From: Enoplosus armatus
Lineage: Eukaryota; Chordata; Actinopteri; Centrarchiformes; Enoplosidae
DNA length: 64,000 bases
NCBI RefSeq assembly: GCF_043641665.1
Contig: NC_092190.1
Span: forward strand, 19,088,048-19,152,047
Reading direction: 5' to 3'
Made by a program: the position numbers and the translations under genes. Positions 1 through 64,000 of this stretch are shown here, in pieces. The first letter of the stretch is position 1, and each line of letters begins with the position of its first letter. The notes under the pieces were generated by a model that was not told the origin of the DNA, ran no database searches, and saw only the letters and a program-made list of their open reading frames with translations.

Positions 1-1062
1 TTAGCTCAGCGTCATAAGATAATGTTGAGTATTTATGAAGTATGAAGACACGGAACATCTTTATTTTTGGCTGATCGCAGCAGATGCTTGTTAGAGGAAC
101 TTGTCATCTTACATGCTGTTGCTATGAGACGGTTTAAAACCAGCTACAAGCACAGGTTTTAAAGTACACGTATCATTTTACAACCGTGCCCTAGTCAGCT
201 GTTGGATACATCCAGCAGCAACATCTTTCCATGGGGAATGATGAGAAATACAAGTAAAGGTTGTCCTTTGTGAACCTTGGCACCTCTAAAGAAAGAAGTT
301 TAGGCTTCTACGTAGACTCATGGGTCGGATATACTCCAAAACAGACTTTGGCAGTGCAGTTAGCCTTCTAGTATGTATGTTTAATATGATGGTGTGTAAC
401 GCTTCGTCCAAAAAACACACACATAATGGGAGCATCTGCCGACACTAATGAATAGACTGAGGGAAGTTTTACTTGTCTGTCTGCCCCCGTTTTTCAACTG
501 ACAGAAATTGTTGATTTGAAATGGTGAAAGTTTTTCCTTTTTGGGTAGAAATAGTTACCGCCGTTGAAATCTTTTCCTTGCACTGAGATTGATTGTTTCT
601 CCTTCAGCTCTGAAGCAGATTAGCTGTCTAGGGATCAGGAGACAACCTTTCAACAATTAACCCCTTAATCCCCAATGTGGTTACAGATTATAGACATGTG
701 AATGGCCAAAGCAGCAATCCTCTGGTGTATAGAACAGGACAGTGACCCTCCGCCAAACATGTTTAAAGTTTTAAAAACTTTAAAGGTACAACGGAATAAA
801 GGAATTAGTTTAATTATTAGTATCCATTTGAAAAAAGAAAAAAAAATCAAGGATCATTTTGAAATCAGGCTTTCTATTCATTTTATCAGCCCCTCTTGAG
901 AAGGCTAACAATACATGTACTAGTAGTGAGTGTGATACAGTCTATTCTTGTGTGTATATGCATTAATGTATGTGTGTAGTGCATTGATGCAGGTTTAGGA
1001 CTGTCAGCTGACAGTTATAACTGCTTAGCATTTTAATCCTCAGATAATCACCATCAGAACAC

Positions 1063-1064
<2 letters not shown>

Positions 1065-1100
<36 letters not shown>
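1065..1100. repeat. (TG)n microsatellite
   Basis: 36-bp uninterrupted TG run in the upstream intron. Confidence 0.98.
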
Positions 1101-1107
<7 letters not shown>

Positions 1108-2051
1108 GTTTGCATGTATGTGAGAGAGAACATGGTGTGTATGGGCATGTGTGTAGCTTAATCAGACACATCTGACAGACAGCAAATCCTACTTCAAAAG
1201 CCACTCAGACACCCATTGTTATGTGGAGAGCCAATTGAATGCGATAAGACGTTGGAAAGAAAGGAGAGGAGAGAGGAAAGGAAGGCTGGATGAAGGAGCG
1301 ATCAGGGGGATGTTGGAGCTGTAGACTAAACCTTTGGATGGTTGGTTTGAACATTGACTACTTTTAAAGGTTTTATGCATCATGCTTTAACATCAGTAGA
1401 TATTAACAGTTTAGACAGCACTGTAGTTACACACAAAAATGAATACTCTTTTCTGTTTCAACATTTGATTGGGCTGATACTTCATTATAAAGGATGGAGA
1501 TCGAGATCTGGGCCAAATGAACCTGACAGTCGTAGTTTCTGATATTTTGTCTACCCCATTTATATCAATGAGTGTTAAAAATCACCTCACAGGCTTGAGA
1601 TTGCAAGCACACTTTGTCCAGAGTAAGTCAAAGTAATCATTATCAGACAAAGTCACTCCCAGCCGCTATGTATGGACTTTGACAGAACTTCTGACTTCTA
1701 CTGCATTTTTAAAAAAAGGTTTTCATTAGCGCAAGACAATGATTCCAAATCCCAATCCCTTTCAACATTTACCCCCACATTTGTGAATAATATATCCACC
1801 TTGAAAAACTGATTTGATAAACAGTTGCACATTAACTCCTTTCTTCTCAGTGGGTGGAGCCTGTGCAGTTTGCTCTGGTTGATGGGCTCCTCTGGTTTAT
1901 GAGGGCTGTCGTTCAGACCGCTACTGGTGGATCATTGAGAATATGGCCTGCACAGAATGTGTCCATCTGTGCCACTGTGTGTCTCCATAATGCTGTTCCA
2001 TATGGCCAAGTGTGGTCTACACACAGCCTCAGGGAGGCGGTGGTAGATGGT

Positions 2052-2053
<2 letters not shown>

Positions 2054-2110
<57 letters not shown>
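2054..2110. repeat. (CA)n microsatellite
   Basis: 57-bp uninterrupted CA run. Confidence 0.98.
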
Positions 2111-2112
<2 letters not shown>

Positions 2113-2467
2113 TATTCTTCCTCATGCACAAGCATAAATACATATATGTATGAATACAGGGACTCCAACACACAAACATGCATGCACACACATACAAGTA
2201 AGGATGCAGGCAAGCACACACACACTATCTGCATGACTGAGGAAACAGAAGTTGTCATTATATTTTGGCTGTGTTACAGACACTGAAGTTCACAAAGTCA
2301 CTGAACAGTTGTACTGCTGGTGCGGGTGGAGGATGCGCTACTTCTGACGGTTGAAAATGTTTCTGCTTTCTCTATCTCTCAATAATATGTCTATATATTA
2401 TCTTTCAGTATGTATTTTTAACTTACTCTCTGCTGTCTGTGTAACAGTCTGCACTAAGTGTCTGTGA

Positions 2468-2499
<32 letters not shown>

Positions 2500-4765
2500 G
2501 TCTTTATGTCTGTTTCTCATTCTTCACAGTATTTGTGTCCCCCCCATTAATCTTTTTCTTTCTGTCTGTCTTGTCTGGATTTCTCATGCTCTATTGAGAG
2601 GAAAGGTGACTGGAGATCAATAGAGGGTCAGCACACACATGCACACAAACCTACACAAACACTTGAAACTGCTGAGCAGGTGAATTTCATTCATCCATAT
2701 TCTCTGTACGGAGACAACACCATCCTGAATATTGATCACCACGGCGATGGATCGGTCGCAGCAAAGAGGTCATAGTCAGAGATATGTGTGTTTTAGTGTG
2801 TGTGTGAATATTTTTGTCCCTGTCCTTTTGTGCAGTGCATATGAGAGTGCTTTTACCTTGTCCTTTGTGTAAAGTGTGTTTTCCAATCTGTACATAAATC
2901 TATTGTTGTTTATGTTTGACTTTAGAGATTACAAGAGAATAGAACAAGACAGAAATGGGAGAGATGGGGAGAAGAGAAAAACATGAAGGAATAAAATAGT
3001 AAGATTAAGAGTATCGAGACTGAGAGAGTGAGCGCGGGTGTATCAGATTCATGTGTTAATCGATAAGCTCTTTGTTGCTTTGTGGGTGTATCCAATAGAG
3101 CAAAGTGGTGGAACATGATGATTTACATCAGCTGATTTGTAAGGAACCACTACAACTCAGAGGGGAGAGAGGGTCAGCCGAAGAGACGGGGAAAGAAGAG
3201 GGAGAACAGGAGTAGGAGAGAAAAAGAAGAAGCAGAAGGCAGGGTAAATGAGAGGATGCAAAATAAAGGAGGCAACCGGAGAAGAGTAAAGGCAAGAGAA
3301 GGGAGGGGAAATGAGAGGAAGCAAAAGAGAGGACGCAAAGTGAAGCCAGAGGGGAAAACAGGGCTAAGCAGGAATATTTGCTGATGAAAGACGAAAAGGC
3401 CAACTTGTACATAGCCTAGCATAGAATAGCTGACCTGCCTCAGGGTTCATTCAAATTCTCTTTGTGATCTGCACAATTATTTTTATGGGCATCACACAGA
3501 AATATGCAAGGCCTTTTAAATCTCACTTCTCATGATAGCTTTACAGAATGCCTGTATGCCTGCCCGAGTGACCTTATCTTGCCACATTAGCAACCCTGCA
3601 CTGACTTCTTTTATGGATGCACCACAAAGAGCTCCATCAAAATTATGTCATGAGTCATAACATGCCTTTTTTTTTTTTACTTTGGCATTACATCAAAAGA
3701 GCAGAGAGGGGAATAATGACATGCTGGTAGAAAGCAGCTCACTGGGCTTGCGGAGTATAGTTCAAAAATACATGTCATTTAAAAAAGATGGAGTTCAAAA
3801 CATTCTGCATATACCACAAGGCATGAAGCCATTGCTTTTCCATACAGCTTTTCTTCCTTTGAGCTGAGAGAGACAGACAGGTATGCAGACAGATAATAAC
3901 AAAGTAATTGAATCACTTTGTCTTCCTCTTTCTTTGCCTCTCACTGGCAGAAAAACAGTTCTTTTGGTTAGATAGGAAACACATGGGGGACACAATAACA
4001 GACAGTGGATGGTCTGGGGGATCGCCACTGGCTTCAGGATGCACTTCAGATGCAGCTTCTGTTGTGCAGAGCTAGGTGGTGCTGTCAGTCTACCCACTGT
4101 CATTGTGTGTGTGTGTGTGTGTGTGTGTGTCTGTGTGTGTCACTGAGTGATCAAACCTGGTCTCTTTCTTATGAGGAACAGTTTCGTCAGAGAAAGATCT
4201 TTGTGATTTTGAACCTGGAAGACACATTTATTATCCTGAATTTATTGTTGTATTCAGATCATTGGAGTTCATTAATAACGTTCCCTTTTAATGAAAAGCA
4301 ACACAAAAAGCTGAAATAGCACAGTGGAGGTGGTGGTGGGGGGGGGGGATTAGCATTTTTGCAGGGAGACAAATAGAAAATTGTTATTTTAGTACAACAT
4401 CTTACCGTACCTCAATCCTCTAATGTATCACACTCAAAACCAATTGAGCCAGTTGTAACCTGTCGATTAAATGATCTGTAAAAGGCAGCATGTCCTGACT
4501 ATACACAGACCTGCACACACACATTACACATATGATGGACAGTTGCCGTCATGTGTGGCCACCTCACCCCCTCAATTTGTTGTTAAGGCCATGGTGATGG
4601 AGTGGCCGTTGCTAAGGATATTGCTGACTGCATAAAATGCCAAAGTACACACACGTACATGCACTTGAACATCATAGATTTTTTTTATGGTAAGTGGTCA
4701 TGAGTGGAAATCAAAGCTCAGTGGTGTACAGATAGCTTAAGCATATTTAAAGATTGTTTTGTGTA

Positions 4766-4766
4766 C

Positions 4767-4809
<43 letters not shown>
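4766..4809. repeat. Compound (GT)n(GA)n microsatellite
   Basis: GT run changes directly into a GA run at about 4783. Confidence 0.97.
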
Positions 4810-5076
4810 CTGTGTATATGCTCATGCATTTGGCTGATTGTAGCATTTTATTGATCCACTCAAAACTAATCAATCAGACCCTAATCGACCCGATTATAAA
4901 GGGTATGATGTGAAAAAATATGGTTGTGTGTGTGTGCTCACTGTTGCCATGTTATGCACTTAAATCCTGAACTGCTATTAATCTACCTGCAGTATCTCAA
5001 TTTCATGTGCTCTTTTAATTTTAATAAAAGGAAAAGGAGCCAACTCTGCACTTCCCCATCCCCTCTCTCTCTCATG

Positions 5077-5083
5077 CACACGC

Positions 5084-5125
<42 letters not shown>
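5077..5125. repeat. (CA)n microsatellite
   Basis: CA run with two early CG interruptions. Confidence 0.97.
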
Positions 5126-5128
<3 letters not shown>

Positions 5129-6048
5129 AACTTTCGAGAGATGCTGAGCAGTGCACACAATAGCTTGCACATGTATTATGTTGTATCATTTGCAGCTCAC
5201 TGAAACAGAAGTATCACTGTTTATTGGTGAGTGAGCCAAGAAATAAGCCTCATGGTCCTCCTGCCCCCATAAAGTCGAGGTCAGAATCATTGCTGTTAGC
5301 AGGCTTCTCATGTTTAGATTTTATCAGTTGCAGTCAATTAATGTTAATTATGTGAGTTAACTAAACATCAAAACAACACTGGGCTGTAAATCATGTTGAT
5401 ATTTACAAAGACCTTGATTGAATTATGTTCTTTTTGCCATTTGAAAAGACTGGCAGCGTGGTGAGTCTGTCTGTAGATTAATGATCTAGTGTTAGCTGAT
5501 GGCGCGTTCCATTCCCTGACCCCATACGTTCATATTTGATGATATACAGTACACAATTTATGTCCAAAGTAAACGGCAAGTGGATCATCCCATATAAATC
5601 TTCCAGTTGGTTTTCTCTACACACTCTTGGTCCATGCACTAACCCAGACCCCACGATGCGTCACGTTGGCAGATGACAATGGGGGTTGAAGGGTGAAGCA
5701 GGATATAGTCTATATAGACCCTCACTGGGTCCATCCGGTACCACAAGCACAAACACATACCCACTTCACGAGATTAAACATTAAGGGCTACGGCCACTGC
5801 GCCGTGCGTAACAGCGCATAGAACCCTATATGTGCCCCAGTGGGACTGCACATGATACCCGACATTCTCCGTGAGGGGATGAAGGCTGGGAACAAAATAA
5901 AGAGTACTGATGGGAGAAAGAGGAGGCGATACGCACTGTAACAGTGGTGAAAAAAGGCGGCTCCACATGCACCGATAATCACTCTGGCAAAACACAAGTT
6001 CTTACATCACCTCATTTAGGCCTACGATCTGTACAGCTACGTAGAAAA

Positions 6049-6089
6049 CATGTTTTATTGTGTGAATTATTAAGACACAATAAAACATG
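6049..6089. repeat. Hairpin with 15-bp perfect arms
   Basis: catgttttattgtgt (6049-6063) is inverted at 6075-6089 around an 11-base loop. Outside it, tttaggcc at 6015-6022 and ggcctaaa near 6099-6106 can also pair, giving a two-tier fold next to the element at about 6145-6570. Confidence 0.85.
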
Positions 6090-6144
6090 AATAATTTAGG
6101 GCCTAAAATACAACCCCTTTGCACCTTGCACCTTACATTGCGCC

Positions 6145-6570
6145 CAGATTATGCGCTGTTTAAAGATGGACGACGCGTCTCCACTTCCTCCCACTGTACA
6201 AAAATCAAGCCCAAATATCCCGGATACGGAAGTCTGCGCGGTGGTGATTGGCGAGTGGAGCCGCGGTGCGAGGTCCCGCCCACATACCTGCCTGACCCAA
6301 TCACTAGCACACCACAGTCAATCTCAGCTGTCAATCATGACATTTCACCCCGTTTTTATAGCATGAAATAACCAATTAAAATCAAACGATAAGAACTACC
6401 TGAAATGACGTGTACTTTGATTTTTTTAGGTTGGCCCATGTCCCATCTGCTAACATGGAGGGGGCGGGGTTTATGACCTATACTGCAGCCAGCCACCAGG
6501 GGGGTTTTGGCTTCACTTTTGGTACTTTTGACCCTGTCATGTCATCCTTATATACAGTCTATGGGTCAGA
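6145..6570. repeat. Dispersed non-autonomous element, about 0.4 kb
   Basis: The right part (atggagggggcggggtttat, then ctgcagccagccaccagggg, then tatacagtctatggg) is a string I recognise from memory as a very common short repeat in fish genomes. The left end (tttaaagatggacgacg) roughly mirrors the right end read backwards, as expected for degenerate terminal inverted repeats. The middle is GC- and CpG-richer than the surrounding intron. Boundaries are approximate and the family name is not known to me. Confidence 0.6.
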
Positions 6571-8766
6571 CCTTGATAGATCCAGGCTCTCAGGTCAGGT
6601 AGTCCAATACACGCACAAACACAAACCAAGTTACCTCCCATTAGCCTCCACTTGTCCTAGGTAACCTGTGTTAACCTTGTATTGACCACACAGGATCGAT
6701 AAATATAGGGAGTGGAGAAGGGAGAGCTTTGAGTCTGATCTTGAGGGCAAAGATTAGCCAGTTTTAGCGTTTAACCCCTGGGGTTCAATGCACGCTTTTA
6801 ATTCAAGCTGAACTAAATTATTCTATAGTTCACAACCAAATAGGTCATGAACATTTTTGTAACTTAGCAAAACATGCTAGGATGATAATGAACTTAAGTC
6901 CCAAACTTGCTTAGTTTGGTCCTAAAGTGGTCTCAGTGGTAGTTTGTTTTTTATAAAATAGTTTTTACATGAAAACACATGTAAATAATATATATAATCC
7001 TAAGGAAAGTAACACATGATGAATTCAAGTGGAGTGTTGCTGTGTGTATGGACATCTTTACAAGCTGTGGCCAACCCCAAGGATGCCATCTATACTGGTG
7101 AAGTGTCCTTAATCTAGACTCTGAAACCCTAACTGGCTACAGCATTGCCATCTGTGGTTGAACCAGACCTCCCAAAGATTGAGTTTTTGTCTTTTTTTTT
7201 TTTTACTTGAACAAAGACTCGAAACTAAATGACACTTGGTTTGTGCCATAGTCAGTCTTTGTTTTGTACTTCTTCCCAAACCCTAAATGAAGCCTTATTC
7301 TGTGCTCAGAAGCATTTTTGAGCTCAAGCATTCAAGCTCACAGATGGATAAAGGCATTTCTGCATGAGGTTGTCAGCAACCAGATCAAAGTAAAATGTGT
7401 GTTTTGACAGTAAGCTGAAACTGAAAAACAGAAAAGAATCTGAAGTTTACAAGCATCTTTATCTTTGAGTCTGTCGGTTGTTGACAGGATAGTTGATGAG
7501 AAGGTTAAATGTTACATATAATAGCATGACGGAGCTGACACCGGTAGCACTGCTTGATAGCGAAAAGTAACAATTAACGTATTGCTTAAAGGCTGAATTT
7601 GGTGTCTACTGTACCTGGAAACATCTCGTGTGCTTACAATAAAGCACTAGTCTGCTGTAAGAGGAACAGAGTTGGCAGCATGTAACTTTTCATCTGGCTG
7701 AAAATGGACACATCATTGCACTAGCACTTGACACTTTCAAGTTTCAGGTTTGCTTTTTGCTCTAACTCTGACAACCCAGAGGTTTTTACAGCACAGCACA
7801 TCTGTCAGTCCCCCTCATTATTATCATTATAAATCTCTCTCAGCTTCTGTCTCTCACAGTCTCAACGGCCAGTTCTCTGTCTTTCTCTCGGTGCTTTCCA
7901 TCTGTACAGTCTCACCTTTCTGTCTCGCTCACCACTCTCTCCCTCTCATGCTCAGGCTGCGGTGTCATTTTGTTTGGCAGGTCTTTGAGTCCCCTGACAA
8001 AAAGAACAGAGGCAAAGTCCTCCCCTCTCTCATCTGGCTGTCTTTCCTTTCTTTCCACCTCTGCTTTTTAAGAGACTTAGCAAGGCTATGTTGAATTTGT
8101 CTACCCATTTTTCTTCCTGTCATTTTTTCAGATGTTCTTTTTTAAGACTCTCTGCCACCCCTCTCTGTGTGTGTTTATCTCAAAGCTATTAGTCTTGTAC
8201 TACTCTCTCAAACAGGCAGATTTACTGACAGTGGACAAGTATGTATGCTATTTTTGTTAAATATGTTAATTTATTTTATGTCATCTTCCAGTCTCCACCT
8301 CTGTATCCCCCCTTTTTTTCTTGTCTTGTTCTAATAACCATCCCTGCTGCTGGTAGCTGCTGGACAATAGAGTAAAAGGTTTGCACCAAAGCAGTTTGAC
8401 AGAAAAGTGACAAACGCAGACTAATCATCATGACATTAAAAGCGCTGTGGTAACATAACTAAACCAAGGTTTTATACTAGGGAGGAAAGTGTAGAGAAAA
8501 GAGAAAGGCAGGATAACGACAAGTTAGAAGGAAAGAGCAAAAAAAACATCAGATGAGGTTTGTTATAAGAGGGAAGATAGAGCTAGATAATGAGAAAGAT
8601 GTTTGTTAGATGGAAGAGAGGAGTGTGACAGAACATGAATGTGTGAGAGACTGAGAGCATCGGTTGTGCTGAACAGCTGGTGTGAGATATGGATGAGAAG
8701 GTGAGAAAGGTGCTATATTGTATAACTTGATATTGTTTTGCTCTGCCTGGTCAGGTTGTGCTGACC

Positions 8767-8811
<45 letters not shown>

Positions 8812-8820
8812 GTGTGTGTA
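8767..8820. repeat. (TA)n(TG)n tract
   Basis: Alternating TA, self-complementary, followed by TG units. Confidence 0.95.
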
Positions 8821-9019
8821 TACATATATATTTTCTTCTTTTTTTAATCGAGCATTAATAACAACATGTACAGCCACAAAACACAAGAAATGTCTCATAG
8901 AGTCTTCTGATGCTTGCATTTAGCTGCTTATACTACAAGTCGGGTTCAAATGTGTTAAAAGGTTCATTCATTTGTGTAATTATCTTGTTGAACTCAGTGT
9001 TTCAGTATCACTATGGAGC

Positions 9020-9095
9020 TTTTACATTTATATGTATTCATTTGGTAGATGCTTTTGTCCAAAGCAACGAGGCACTATCCAAGCCACAGTAGATT
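9020..9095. repeat. Fragment of a common fish dispersed repeat
   Basis: Contains tcatttggtagatgcttttg followed by tccaaagcaacgaggca, which resembles the widespread teleost string for catttagcagacgctttt...ccaaagcgac (from memory). Only a fragment; ends uncertain. Confidence 0.55.
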
Positions 9096-10342
9096 GAGGA
9101 GAAGGCTTTTTTTTTTTTTTTTTGTAGAAACAGCAAGAGAAGGATCGAGAAAGAGAGAGGGAGCAATAACAGTCTAATTGATCAAAAACCCAACAAAGAA
9201 ACTTCCAGTTAAAATCTGCTTTAATCATCAGGTTGGCCTTGAAAAAAAAGTTGCCGTCGCTGGACTTTTCTATACTAGCACCTGCGTAAGCTTTTAGTCT
9301 AAAGTGTTGGCATCACTTCGCGTTTTAGAACTGCATTTTCATAATGTTGACTTTGTTGTTTTTTGCTTTCTTGTGCAGGAGAGACAGCCAGCAAATCACA
9401 GTGCAGTGACTCAGATTTGTGTGTGCACACTTTCGTATGGATGTGTGCATATGCGCGTGTCTGTATGAGTGAGAGAGTATGTTGCACACTTGTGGGTTCC
9501 AGTGTAGCAGGAAGCCTCTGGCTTTACTGGCAAAGTCCCCTTTCTGTACTCTTGCCACTATAGACACGAAACACACATACATGCACGCGCACACACACAC
9601 ACACACAGGTCTATTCAGCTTTTACGCGGAGGCCCCTAGAACACTGTTGACAAGCTCTGTGCTATGTTAGGCTAAACGCAGACTCAGTGCAATACTCAAT
9701 AGGTAGGGATTCCACTATATAACGCAGTCAGAGCTAGCAGGGTGTCGCACACACGCAAAGGGGAGACACGAATGGAGGCAGTTGTTAAACAGTAGACAAC
9801 ACACTGTCACAGGAATGCTGGGCTCCTTGGGCGTCCTCTATAGCGTCCTCATCCACAAGGTAACACAGAAGTTGTGTGCACGTACGAACAAAGCCACACA
9901 CGATTTTTTAAACACAATGTTGTGCTTTTTTCTTGCTTTATTTTATGAACTGTGATCAGTGGGATGTATTGCAGTCTTTGTCTTAGTTGTGTAACCGTGC
10001 ACCTGTTGATTACTGCAAAATATGGTTCACATTTTTAACTTTAAAGTAGGTAAGACATGTCTGTCTTTGATTTTACTTGATTTTGCTTTGCATTTTATTG
10101 TATAATGCAAGTGAATGGCAGCGAATTGGAGTGGCTTTTCTTTTGGTGTGAGTAGAGAGCAGGAAGAGAAGGGAGTAGCAAATGGAAAACCTGGAGTGAC
10201 TCTGTGTGGAGTTATATAAGAATCTTTGAAGAGAATTCCTGCTGCTCCACTCTGGTCAAATACTGTGTTCATAAATGGATGAAAAGAATAGAAAAAATTA
10301 CCAGCTTCATTGTGTGTTTGTGCTTGTGTTTCTTGTTTGTAG

Positions 10343-60884
<50,542 letters not shown>

Positions 60885-61075
60885 GTACGACTCAGAACCA
60901 GCAGCACACTGGTGGGAAGACTTTTCTGTTTATCTGCTCTGCATGGTGGCTGCATGCATCTTATCCTCACAGAAATTTAAGTATCCCTGCTGATGCATGG
61001 CTGCTGCACCAGCATGCTCCTCAAAGGCACGTGCAGACTGACACCTCTGCAGACATGCACTGCATACTGTACAAC

Positions 61076-61107
<32 letters not shown>

Positions 61108-62653
61108 GCTACACATGCAGGTGGGGAACCAATAAGGCTCGTAGCATAATTTCTGCGATTGTGTGTGTGTGTTTGCGTCCATGACTGTTTGTATGAAAGC
61201 ACTTATGTGTCATACATTGAAGTCTGAATTGTGCTAATATGCAACACATAACCCAATTATATAACCCATCAACATCAGAAGAAAATTCTTTGATGATTGA
61301 TTCTCTGATCTTACTGTAGGAATGACAAGCTGTGACACCTTTTCATATATAAATTGACAGTTACCCAACTCTCTTTCCCTCAAAACTCTCAAAATGAGAA
61401 TGGGTGTGTCACAGGGTTTTTATTTCAGCTTCATTAAGGTCTTTTATTTATGCAAAATAAAATGCAGAAAGGCTACTCCTGCTGCCACAGTGATCCCGCT
61501 TCCCCCATCCGCTTTGTCAGCTGTTGCTCTCTGATTGCTCCTATTCTGATGCGAGGGTCCAGTGACATTTCAGGGATTGTTAAAAAGTTAACTTTAGAAA
61601 TATGTGTTTGTGTGCAGTTAAGTCTGTGCTCATGCATACATCTGTGTAATATGACAGTGGATGGTGCAGCACAACAAAAGCTTATTGTTTCAAATGTCAC
61701 TTCCCTCAGTCCTCTTCCTGCTGCCAGCAGTATTTGTGTGAGTGAAAGAGAGAAAACGAGACAAAAGAGCAGGAGACTATTTGAATGGCACATACATCTA
61801 TTTCCACAGGATTAACAAACTACATTACGTCGTATTTTTACACACTTGACCTTCACTGAAAGTTTGACACCAACAATTAACTATTGCTTGAATGGCAGGA
61901 TGCGTTTTCATTGCCAAACTATGAAGCAGCAGTAACAACAGCATATGAACAAATGTGTCTGTCTTTGTTTTGCTTTACTGACAGTTGGGGGACAAGCTTT
62001 AGCTAAGATTAAGATGTTGTTTTATATCCAGAAATAGTGTAAAGAGGGGGGACCTTACATCTTTGGGGATAAATGTTATCCCTGTAGTCTAGCCTGAAAT
62101 CCTGCTAGATCCCACTCTGCTGTTTTGTCTTGTTCCCAGCATGCCCTCTGTCTCCATAAAGTTCAGGAGAACAGATTGCTCATGCAACACAAACAAGCCA
62201 TGAATGCTGCAGCTAAGAAGGTGTGCACAAGAAAACACAGTGAAAGCTGATTTTGTTCAAATCAAGATATCCTCTCTGTTACGGTCTTAGGGGTTGTGTA
62301 CAATGTTTTAAATTTTGAAAGAACAGGGAGAATATTCTGGAAACAAATTTATATTACACCTATAACAACAGACTCTTGAGCCTCCTGAAGTCCTGCTATA
62401 ATCACCACAAAATATTAACCATAACCAGGTTGCTAATGAGGTAATAAAGTTGGCTAACTTGAACATCAATTAGCAAATATTTCTTTGTCAGCATGCTTGC
62501 CTTTGCGTAACCATATGGAAATCAGATTGTGCTCATTAGTGCTGTATGTAAATGCAGTTAGTCTTTCAAAATCGTATCAGCTCTGTAGGGAGACCTGGTG
62601 TAAGCATGAAGTTTCTGTCATGTGTAGATTTTGAGTTTATTATTATTATTGTT

Positions 62654-62687
<34 letters not shown>

Positions 62688-64000
62688 GATGCCACATATC
62701 CTCTGTATAATGCAGAGAATGCAGAATTACTCTAAAGATGCTTTGAAATGCTAATTTAAATGTTCAAAATCAGGTGGTATCACACACAGATATCACAACT
62801 TTTGGCTGCTCCAGCATCTTGGACAAAACTGATGGAGCTTGATTTGAGAACTAACAAGCAGAACAAGATTCATGTGGCTCCAACATCGATAAAAGTAGCT
62901 AATGACTATCCTTGTTTTTTTCTAGAGATCCTTCTGATGGCATTGTCATGGAAACATAACTGTTTTGCCATTTTTGTTCAGTCAAAAACAGGCCAGCAAG
63001 TACTTTTTAACAAAGTGTAATAACCAGTGTTGTTTGAGTGTAAGTCCATGTTGTATTTTGGCTGTTGTCTTTGTGTTAAAGTGTGTGTGTTTGTGTAAAG
63101 AAAAAAAAAAGAGAGAAAGAGAGCATTGTCAGCATTTTATTTGTGGGTCAGTTACATAATTTCATTTTTATTTAATTTGTCCTGATTTCATTTTCCAACC
63201 CAGCCCAATTAAATATGTAAGAATAATTTAAGATTGGTTTCAAATGATGAACTCCCTCCCTGCTTCTCACTGTCCTTCTCACTCCCTTTGTCTCTTTGTC
63301 TCTTTGTCTCTCTCTCAGCCTTCGTCTCTGTCAATGTTTGTACTTCAGCGTCAATTCTCTTACTCTGTTTAGGTTTAGTCTATGTAGCTTGCGTTTGAAT
63401 TGATCACAATTAATTACATATTAGTGATTATGTTAGTTCAAACTTCACAGCCCTACTGTGTGTGTATGTGTGTCTACATGTTTGTATCTTTCTGAAACTA
63501 ATAAGACGCCTCTGTGCGTCACACACGTGGCATCTACAAACCTGCTGACGTAGGCACACACACACACACACATACACACACACACACACATACACACACA
63601 CACACACACAGTGATCCACAAACTACTGGGCTGCTGAAGCAGTCATGTTGTTTCACCGCAGACAGATGCCGTCAGACACACACACACACACACACACACA
63701 GCTAGAATTACACTTCAGGCTTGGTTTTCATTAGAAAAGTATTTGCTGGGAGAAGCCATGTTACTGCTTGGTTTCTGTGGTCTGGGTGTGTGTGTGTGTG
63801 TGTGTTTGATTGCTACCAGTCAATGTGTTCCTTGTTGGCATTGGCCTGCTTTGTGGCTTTAGGAAGGAGGGAGAAAAAGCAAAAGGAAGACTGGGGGAGA
63901 GGTAGAAAGTAAAAGGAGCATGAACAGGGAGCAATGATAGAGAGAATGGTGATCAAAGGAGGGAAAGAGGGAGGAGAGCATTGCTCGATGAAATGGGTGT
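60885..64000 (+). other. pard3b intron, continues past the window
   Basis: Starts with donor gtacga. CA runs at 61076-61102, 62661-62688, 63555 and 63676. The next conserved coding block of the family (after KSMDLV) is not found, so the 3' exons lie beyond 64000. Confidence 0.8.
63555..63610. repeat. (CA)n microsatellite with TA steps
   Basis: About 56 bp; a second CA run at 63676-63700 and a GT run at 63788-63805 follow. Confidence 0.97.

Larger units (their letters stand above)
1..10342 (+). other. pard3b intron, upstream part (no gene seen)
   Basis: No exon of the CR1 domain is recognisable here, so the first coding exons should lie before base 1. Content: AT-rich intron, microsatellites (1065, 2054, 2470, 4104, 4766, 5077, 8767, 9586), the hairpin at 6049, the dispersed element at 6145-6570 and the repeat fragment at 9020. 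The stretch 5500-5900 has more CpG than its surroundings but no open frame I can support. Confidence 0.8.

Noticed and set aside
2047..2286. Open frames coding for Thr-His or Cys-Val repeats across the CA/TG tracts
   Set aside because: They are translations of simple repeats; composition, changing frames and presence on both strands show they are not genes. The same holds for the other such frames in the window.
9800..9860. Possible upstream CR1 exon ending cacaag before gtaaca
   Set aside because: The frame carries a stop and the sequence does not resemble the expected CR1 block.

Overview
The window is vertebrate nuclear DNA, most likely from a ray-finned (percomorph-type) fish. It is AT-rich, intron-dominated and unusually full of (CA)n/(TG)n microsatellites. 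It carries a Tc1-like transposon and several short dispersed repeats that I recognise from memory as common in perch-like fish genomes. There is no sign of prokaryotic, organellar or viral gene organisation.

One host gene accounts for all the convincing coding sequence: the middle of a pard3b-type (partitioning-defective 3 homologue B, Par3-like) gene on the + strand. Fourteen exons between 10343 and 60884 join in one continuous frame (1858 nt, 619 codons plus one base), every junction obeying GT-AG and keeping phase. They encode the end of the N-terminal conserved region, a Ser-rich linker, PDZ1, a Pro/Lys-rich linker, PDZ2, PDZ3, and a low-complexity linker ending in the conserved KASKSMDL motif. 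The first exons (start codon and most of the CR1 oligomerisation domain) lie upstream of base 1, and the C-terminal exons lie beyond base 64000.

Layout: 1-10342 is upstream intron with a short-element cluster near 6.0-6.6 kb. 10343-25215 holds three widely spaced exons of the CR1-PDZ1 linker. 25216-32928 is an intron carrying a complete 1.6-kb Tc1-like transposon with an intact 346-residue transposase on the - strand. 32929-38075 encodes PDZ1. 38610-40446 encodes PDZ2 in a compact exon cluster. 40447-51489 is an 11-kb intron. 51490-52856 encodes PDZ3. 55597-60884 encodes the post-PDZ3 linker. 60885-64000 is intron.

The points most worth following up are: a near-perfect 56-bp-arm palindrome at 14826-14941 with a tell-tale third copy of its centre, suggesting template switching; an 84-nt, frame-preserving PDZ1 exon bracketed by complementary UG and CA repeats; splice sites of pard3b built directly into TG or CA microsatellites; the apparently intact Tc1 transposase; and a possible unannotated 66-nt cassette exon at 55190-55255. 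I found no clear evidence of an entirely new multi-gene system here. Homology statements rest on remembered PARD3/PARD3B sequence, and no database search was possible.
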